DNA of 8,869 bases from contig JAVZSS010000028.1 of assembly GCA_044343155.1 (NCBI GenBank), forward strand, positions 1 through 8,869, written 5' to 3'. The stretch's first letter is position 1. Every line of letters starts with the position of its first letter. Below the pieces are notes generated by a model. It ran no database searches. It worked only from the letters and a program-made list of their open reading frames with translations, and had not been told where the DNA came from. Both the position numbers and the translations under genes were made by a program. Shown here piece after piece: positions 1 to 4,874 of the stretch. This DNA is from SpSt-28 sp044343155. Its GTDB lineage: Archaea; Aenigmatarchaeota; Aenigmatarchaeia; CG10238-14; SpSt-28.

Positions 1-1980
1 ATGGTTATTATTATAGCCTCCAGTACCAGCTCCAAACCCTAAAAAAGTGTAAGTTTTATCAATCGTTCCTGAATATGAGAAATGCTGAGTTCCATCTACT
101 TTTAAAGTAACAGTATCGTTGAAAAAAGTAATTTCAATATTATGTATTGCATTATCTTCATTTGCTAAGTTAGTATTATAGTAAGCAAGATGTGTATATG
201 GAGATGCAACATCTGTTTTTACAAGAGCATTGTGATTACCTGATGGATCATTAGTATTTTGATAATTATCGAACTCAACAGCATAACCTTTTGAAATCTG
301 ATTATTTGTTCCATCATATGCCATAAGTCCGAACGTACCTCCCGATGCTGCTCTACCATAAGTTCGATAAGGGGAAATATCCTTAAAAAAACCAAACGCC
401 CAGCCGTCAGCTCCGCTTCCACCACCACCCCCTCCTTTTGTAGTAAGAACAAAACCATTTGGAGTTGATTTATTTTTAAAGAAGGCCATTACTCCTTTAC
501 TATTTGCAGCTTTAGTTAGGTAAACTCTTTTATTAGCTGAATCGTAAACAAATTCATTTACTGTATCTGCTGAATACCTATAAACTTCCCATTTATTATT
601 AGTATTTGGGTCTGTAGAAAAGTCTTCAAAGAAATCAAATGTATTATCTCCATTGCTTAGTGAAGTTGCATAAGGATTTCCATAATAAACATAAATTGTT
701 TTTGTTGAGCTTGCTGGAATAGAAGGTATCTTAACCCAGAATTTTCCATCTGCTTCTTGCCAATAATTTAATTGTGTACCATCAGAATCAGTAAATCTAA
801 TATCACCATAGTCTAAGCGAGCTTTCGCTTGATATAGAGCTTGAATTTCGGTATCGCTCAAAGCTCTATTGTAAATCCTAACTTCGTCTATTATACCAGG
901 GAAATAGCCATCTCCACAATTTGGCCATCCAGCGCATTTGTACGAACCTATTCTCCACCAACCATTAAAATTTTGTGCACCTCCTGTAGACAACGATCCG
1001 ACAAAATTACCATCTAAATATAAACGCATTACATTAGAAGAAAACGTTGCAACGGCAAAGTGCCAACTACCATCAGTAACCGTAGTTGTGGTGGAAATAG
1101 TTCTAGTTGATCCATCATAAACACCAAAATAGAGCTTCCCATCTGTACCAACATATAAGTGTCTATCATAATTAGTACTACCTGTTCCCGTTTGAGTATT
1201 TTCAAATCCAATAATTTTGCGCCCAGATGCACTAGTTGTTTTAAACCAAATAACTAGTGAAAATGTTTGAGGATTACTAAACTGATTAGTTGTAGAAACA
1301 TAATCATCTACTCCATCAAAACTTAACGCTTTTCCAAATTTTCCATTAACCCAAGTGGGGCCATTAACTAAATTACCATTATTGTTATTTCCAGAGGAAT
1401 CCAAAGCAATAGTTCCACTTCCTTCATTAAAATGCCAGCTTGCAATTAATCCTGTTTCATTATAAATTGGATTAATTACTAAAACTTGATAATCAGTTAA
1501 GGTATTAGAATTTTGGGTATTGTCTATTATAATTGGTCTTCTATAGCTCCATTGACTTCCTAAAACACAAGCAGCAGAATTAGACTTACAAATTAAAAGT
1601 TTAATTAATTCACCAGAAGCTCCTGGCTGACAAGCATTTGGACTACAACTAAAAGTTATAGTTCCTCCTCCTTGCTGAGGATCTGGACTATCAACTACAG
1701 TTGGGGGAGAAGGTATAGGAGTAGCAGCTAAGATTATAGGAATATTACCAATAATAAACTTATAAACAAAAATTATGGAAAAAATTAGGGGATAAACAAC
1801 TATACTCATTTTCTTTCGTTTTTCAAGAAAGAAAAGAAGCCAAGTTCCAAGTAATAAAAAAAGAAGTATAGATTTGATACTTATACCTAATCTTAATATA
1901 AAATAGGAAAATATAAACAAACAAATCAAAAAATAGGAAAAATAGTTTTTTATTTTTTTTACATAACCATTTTTCTTCAT
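1..1980 (-). CDS. Surface lectin-like protein: N-terminal membrane helices, DUF2341 split by LamG, L-type lectin domain (3' end outside window)
   Basis: An uninterrupted frame of 660 codons runs from ATG at 1980 to the window edge, so the C-terminus is missing. Residues 11-30, 35-52 and 59-85 are hydrophobic and look like three membrane helices. A segment with four cysteines (C112, C117, C131, C138) follows and may be a small disulphide-bonded beta domain. DUF2341 starts at W144 (WSYRRPI) and resumes at about 387-436 (YGDIRFTDSDG, FWVKIPSIPA, YVYYGNP). Between the halves, about 177-384, lies a LamG/concanavalin-A-like domain (LIASWHFNEGSG, FDGVDDYV, IIDEVRIYNRALS). From about 450 a second sandwich resembles L-type lectins: GADGWAF at 523-529, then E569, D571, Y573, N575, D578 and H583 in the order of the family's metal-site loop. 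A run of six glycines is at 516-521. The domains point to an exported, membrane-anchored carbohydrate-binding adhesin; its ligand is unknown. The next in-frame stop upstream is at 2044-2046, and 1980 is the only ATG before the first helix. The domain calls are firm, the role is inferred. Confidence 0.9.
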   Translation of the reverse strand, partial: MKKNGYVKKIKNYFSYFLICLFIFSYFILRLGISIKSILLFLLLGTWLLFFLEKRKKMSIVVYPLIFSIIFVYKFIIGNIPIILAATPIPSPPTVVDSPDPQQGGGTITFSCSPNACQPGASGELIKLLICKSNSAACVLGSQWSYRRPIIIDNTQNSNTLTDYQVLVINPIYNETGLIASWHFNEGSGTIALDSSGNNNNGNLVNGPTWVNGKFGKALSFDGVDDYVSTTNQFSNPQTFSLVIWFKTTSASGRKIIGFENTQTGTGSTNYDRHLYVGTDGKLYFGVYDGSTRTISTTTTVTDGSWHFAVATFSSNVMRLYLDGNFVGSLSTGGAQNFNGWWRIGSYKCAGWPNCGDGYFPGIIDEVRIYNRALSDTEIQALYQAKARLDYGDIRFTDSDGTQLNYWQEADGKFWVKIPSIPASSTKTIYVYYGNPYATSLSNGDNTFDFFEDFSTDPNTNNKWEVYRYSADTVNEFVYDSANKRVYLTKAANSKGVMAFFKNKSTPNGFVLTTKGGGGGGSGADGWAFGFFKDISPYRTYGRAASGGTFGLMAYDGTNNQISKGYAVEFDNYQNTNDPSGNHNALVKTDVASPYTHLAYYNTNLANEDNAIHNIEITFFNDTVTLKVDGTQHFSYSGTIDKTYTFLGFGAGTGGYNNNH

Positions 1981-2056
1981 ATAAAAATAATGATTAATAA
2001 AATTTAAAGAAAATAGTAAAAACAAAACTTTATCTATTGCAAACTAAATAAAAGTT
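1981..2056. promoter_or_regulatory. Divergent promoter region between lectin gene and GT-C gene
   Basis: The 76 bases between two divergent ATGs contain no Shine-Dalgarno-like motif for either gene. For the minus-strand gene, the reverse complement of 2001-2008 reads TTTAAATT, centred about 25 bases before its ATG. For the plus-strand gene, TTTATCTA at 2029-2036 lies 21-28 bases before the ATG at 2057. Both spacings fit archaeal TATA boxes driving leaderless transcripts. In DNA this AT-rich, such matches also occur by chance, so the placement is tentative. Confidence 0.5.
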
Positions 2057-3490
2057 ATGGTTAGAAAAATAGTAAAAAACCGTCTTTTCTTTGTCTTTTT
2101 ATTTATTCTTTTATTAATAAATGTTTATCTTAGATTTTCTAATCTTAAAACTCAAACTCTTACAATAGGAGATGAAATATTCTTTTTTAATCATATAAAA
2201 AATAAAGTTAAAGGAGGAATAAGTGGAAGTTATCTTCCAACTATTTTTCTTTCACAATTTTTCCAATTCAACAATTTATTAAACTATAGATATTTTACAG
2301 CAACTTTAAGCCTAATAGGTATTATATTTTTTTATATTGGATTATTCTCCTTAACAAAAAATGTCTTTTTATCTTTCTTTACTTCCCTAATACTTTCTAT
2401 AAATGGATTTATACTATATACTTCTAGATTATTTATCTCCGATTGGTCTGATATCTTTTTCCCATGTTTATTATGTTTTTTCTTTTCTCAAAAATTAAAC
2501 AGCAAAACACAATTATTCATAATACTTTCTATATTAATTGGTATGCTTAACCATTCAGTAATGATCTATACTTTACCTCCCGCTTTGCTTTATTCATTCT
2601 TTTATTTTTTACAAATAGAAAAAAAAGAAAAAAATATTAAAAAAATTGATATACTAATAACTATTTTTCTTCTTCTTTCTGTTTCATTTACTACATATCT
2701 TTTTATTTCCCATATATTATCACAAAAATCAGAAATGGAAAATTTTTTGAAATGGCGCTACAATTCTTATGACATGAAATGGAAAGGTTATTTTGAATTT
2801 ACAAATTTACTTAATTTTAAAAAGCTTATGTATAACTTTTCCTCATTATTAATTTTTGAAAATCCTTTTTTACCATTTTATATTTTAAGAGAAAATCCTT
2901 TTTTAGTTCTAATAATAATTTTAGTTCCTATTTTTATTTACGCCATATCTCCAAAAACTGACTTTCTAAATTATATAGCTTTTATATGCTATGGTACACT
3001 TATTTCCTTACTATTTTCTTTTATTCCGGCATATCATCCAACACATTTTATACCATTTTTTATAATTTATCTTTTCTTTCTCTCAACTTTATATAACGTT
3101 AATAATAAAAAAATTATAAAAGTTATTATTTTAATACTCTTATTCTTACTTTTTATAGGTGGTTTTTATTCTTCATATTCCTATTTTAAAACAAACTCAT
3201 ATAATGAATTAAAAAGAATAATTAAATCTGAAAATATAACCCAAATAAAAGTAGAAGAAATGGCTTATGAAATTATGAAAATACACTCACTTTCTTCTTT
3301 AATTAATGTAAGCTCAACTTTCAGATGTACAGATAATGGATTATTAAATTTTGGAAATCTAGAAAAAGAAGAAATTGTTATCTCACATGCAATATGTGAT
3401 GTACTCGGATCTTATGGAAAAATGGGTTTTGGTGCATGGAACATGCGAACATTAGATGAGATAAGATTTACCAAAGTTAGTATAAAGTAA
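2057..3490 (+). CDS. GT-C-like membrane glycosyltransferase (GT39/PMT-like)
   Basis: A 477-residue polytopic membrane protein. A first helix at about 10-26 is followed by an outer loop holding the acidic pair D39-E40 (TIGDEIFF), the position where GT-C enzymes carry their catalytic or metal-binding acid. About nine to eleven more hydrophobic segments follow up to about 370. SRLFISDW at 123-130 and YHPTHFIPFF at 326-335 resemble the helix-flanking motifs of GT39-type proteins. The last 100 residues (about 375-477) are mostly polar and probably a small domain at the outer face. GT-C enzymes transfer a sugar from a polyprenyl-phosphate donor onto protein, lipid or glycan outside the cytoplasm; neither donor nor acceptor can be read from this sequence. 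It is shorter than classical PMTs and its motifs are weak. It starts a plus-strand group and is separated by 87 bases from the next gene. The fold class is likely, the substrate unknown. Confidence 0.75.
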   Translation: MVRKIVKNRLFFVFLFILLLINVYLRFSNLKTQTLTIGDEIFFFNHIKNKVKGGISGSYLPTIFLSQFFQFNNLLNYRYFTATLSLIGIIFFYIGLFSLTKNVFLSFFTSLILSINGFILYTSRLFISDWSDIFFPCLLCFFFSQKLNSKTQLFIILSILIGMLNHSVMIYTLPPALLYSFFYFLQIEKKEKNIKKIDILITIFLLLSVSFTTYLFISHILSQKSEMENFLKWRYNSYDMKWKGYFEFTNLLNFKKLMYNFSSLLIFENPFLPFYILRENPFLVLIIILVPIFIYAISPKTDFLNYIAFICYGTLISLLFSFIPAYHPTHFIPFFIIYLFFLSTLYNVNNKKIIKVIILILLFLLFIGGFYSSYSYFKTNSYNELKRIIKSENITQIKVEEMAYEIMKIHSLSSLINVSSTFRCTDNGLLNFGNLEKEEIVISHAICDVLGSYGKMGFGAWNMRTLDEIRFTKVSIK

Positions 3491-3577
3491 GAATTCTATA
3501 TCTAAAATATAAGCTTTTTACTCTTGTTATTGCTAGATAGATAATTTTATTTAACTATATCTAACCAATTATTAAGT
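3491..3577 (+). promoter_or_regulatory. Intergenic region with TATA-like box before the small membrane protein gene
   Basis: These 87 bases hold a T5 run at 3515-3519, a possible weak oligo-T stop for the preceding gene. TTTATTTAA at 3546-3554 is centred about 28 bases before the ATG at 3578. No ribosome binding site precedes that ATG. This suggests a separate leaderless transcript covering the small gene and the radical SAM gene, although read-through from upstream is equally possible. Confidence 0.4.
3496..3564. repeat. 10-base direct repeat CTATATCTAA, two copies
   Basis: CTATATCTAA occurs exactly at 3496-3505 and again at 3555-3564, 59 bases apart, both between the GT-C gene and the small membrane protein gene. 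The second copy sits just downstream of the TATA-like box, 14-23 bases before the ATG. It could be a pair of regulator sites, but it may be chance in AT-rich DNA. Confidence 0.35.
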
Positions 3578-3760
3578 ATGAAAAAATCTAAAGATATAGT
3601 AAAGGTATTTACCTATATTTTAATAGCTGGAATTTTTCTACTAACATTTGGTATATACTTTGTTGGAAAACATATACTACATGGAAACTTAATTTTAATA
3701 TTTGGCTCTTTTCTCATTTATATATCCATAATCTTACTTGCAATAAAAATAAATCGGTAA
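3578..3760 (+). CDS. Small two-helix membrane protein, family not recognised
   Basis: A 60-residue protein with a short basic start (MKKSKD), a first hydrophobic helix at about 9-29, a short turn around GKHILHG (30-36) and a second helix at about 37-57 ending in KINR. Both ends would lie on the same side, most simply the cytoplasmic one. It has no cysteine and no motif that I recognise. It is followed after four bases by the radical SAM gene, so the two are almost certainly co-transcribed. The tight spacing suggests a shared task, such as anchoring the enzyme or a partner at the membrane. A peptide substrate for the enzyme is conceivable but nothing in the sequence shows a leader and core. 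The good TATA spacing and the clean two-helix pattern argue that it is a real gene. Confidence 0.7.
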   Translation: MKKSKDIVKVFTYILIAGIFLLTFGIYFVGKHILHGNLILIFGSFLIYISIILLAIKINR

Positions 3761-3764
3761 AACT

Positions 3765-4871
3765 ATGCGAGAATACATTAAACTTTTAGAAAAAATATTT
3801 CTTATCAATTTCTATAGAAGCTTTAGTTATCCTTTTACCATGCCTTATAAATATATTTTTATAGTAACTAATCTTTGTCAATCGAGATGCTTAACATGTA
3901 ACATCTGGAAAATCTATAAAGTTAAAAAAGAACTTATTAAAAAAGAACTGAAGATATACGAATATGAAAAAATATTTGAAAAAATAAAAAAAGATGTTTT
4001 GTGGCTAAATTTTTCTGGCGGAGAACCTTTTTTAAGAGAAGATTTAGTTGAATTAACAAAACTTGCATTTAAAAAATTTAAAAATTTAATTATCTTTAAT
4101 ATACCAACAAATGGATTAGAAACAGAATTAATAAAAGAAAAAGTGGAAGAAATTTTAGAAGCTAAAAGAAAAAATGTGAAATTCTTTCTAACAATTAGTC
4201 TAGATGGACCAGAATATTTAAACGATAAAATTAGAGGAATTAAAGGATCGTATAAAAGAGCAAGAAAAACATACAATACTCTAAAAAAACTAAGTGAAAA
4301 ATACGAAAACTTCTTTATAAGTTTTCAAAGCACAATTAGTAAATATAATATTGATAATTATAAAGAAGTGTTTGATGAAATAAAATATTCTTATCAACCA
4401 ATAATTGCTTTAGCTCACGAAAATGTTTATTTCAACAACATAGGATTGGATATTAATTTAATAAAAGTTGAAAAAGAAAAAGTAATAAAAGCCATAAAAT
4501 ATTTCTATAAAAAATATCCAGTTAGAGATATATATGGACTTATACCAAAAATTTTTTTGAAATTAGCTGAAGAATATTATAAGCATCCCAAAAGATTGGT
4601 ATTACCTTGTTTTGCATCATTTGCCTCAATGACTATCGATCCTTATGGAAATGTGAAACCATGCTCTTATTTTTCTGAAAGTATAGCCAATCTTAGAGAT
4701 TTTGATTTCGATATAAAAAAAATATTAAAAACGAATCTAAAAGCAAAACTATTTAAGGAAAATATAAAACATGAGAAATGTATACATTGTTGGTCAAATT
4801 GTGAAGCCTATTTATCAATAATTCATACTTTTCCATTTCTTCCATTTTTATATTGGATAAAAAAGAAATAA
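3765..4871 (+). CDS. Radical SAM enzyme with SPASM/twitch-like C-terminal cysteine domain
   Basis: A 368-residue protein. The radical SAM [4Fe-4S] site is CxxxCxxC at C38, C42 and C45 (NLCQSRCLTCNIW). The SAM-binding SGGEP motif lies at 84-88, and PTNGLE (114-119) and SLDGPE (145-150) mark later strands of the barrel. The C-terminal part has C282, then DPYGNVKPC ending at C300 (a C-x12-G-x4-C pattern), then C339, C342 and C346. That resembles SPASM/twitch domains binding auxiliary Fe-S clusters. Only five cysteines are present, against the seven of a full SPASM domain, so probably one auxiliary cluster. Such enzymes start reactions with a 5'-deoxyadenosyl radical, and many SPASM members modify peptides, but some act on other substrates; the substrate here is unknown. 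The last 17 residues are hydrophobic and aromatic, ending in IKKK, and may touch the membrane. No promoter is visible: it follows the small membrane gene by four bases. The family is certain, the reaction not. Confidence 0.92.
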   Translation: MREYIKLLEKIFLINFYRSFSYPFTMPYKYIFIVTNLCQSRCLTCNIWKIYKVKKELIKKELKIYEYEKIFEKIKKDVLWLNFSGGEPFLREDLVELTKLAFKKFKNLIIFNIPTNGLETELIKEKVEEILEAKRKNVKFFLTISLDGPEYLNDKIRGIKGSYKRARKTYNTLKKLSEKYENFFISFQSTISKYNIDNYKEVFDEIKYSYQPIIALAHENVYFNNIGLDINLIKVEKEKVIKAIKYFYKKYPVRDIYGLIPKIFLKLAEEYYKHPKRLVLPCFASFASMTIDPYGNVKPCSYFSESIANLRDFDFDIKKILKTNLKAKLFKENIKHEKCIHCWSNCEAYLSIIHTFPFLPFLYWIKKK

Positions 4872-4874
4872 AAT

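Noticed and set aside
418..436. C-rich/G-rich run in the lectin gene as a possible structural DNA element
   Set aside because: It is explained by codons for six consecutive glycines in a loop of the lectin domain.
219..1232. Short frames inside the lectin gene (219-458 minus, 938-1120 plus, 1029-1232 minus)
   Set aside because: They overlap completely a 660-codon open frame with clear DUF2341, LamG and lectin motifs, and their own products show no domain or sensible composition.
2211..2218. AAGGAGGA, a strong Shine-Dalgarno-like word
   Set aside because: It is inside the GT-C gene, encodes part of KGGI in frame, and no start codon follows at a suitable distance.
3578..3760. Reading the 60-residue protein as a clear RiPP precursor for the radical SAM enzyme
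   Set aside because: It has no cysteine, no leader/core division and no repeated core motif, and its two helices fit a membrane protein; kept only as a remote possibility.
3914..4276. 120-codon minus-strand frame opposite the radical SAM gene
   Set aside because: It lies antisense to the conserved radical SAM core including the SGGEP motif; its serine/phenylalanine-rich product is what the reverse complement of lysine-rich codons gives.
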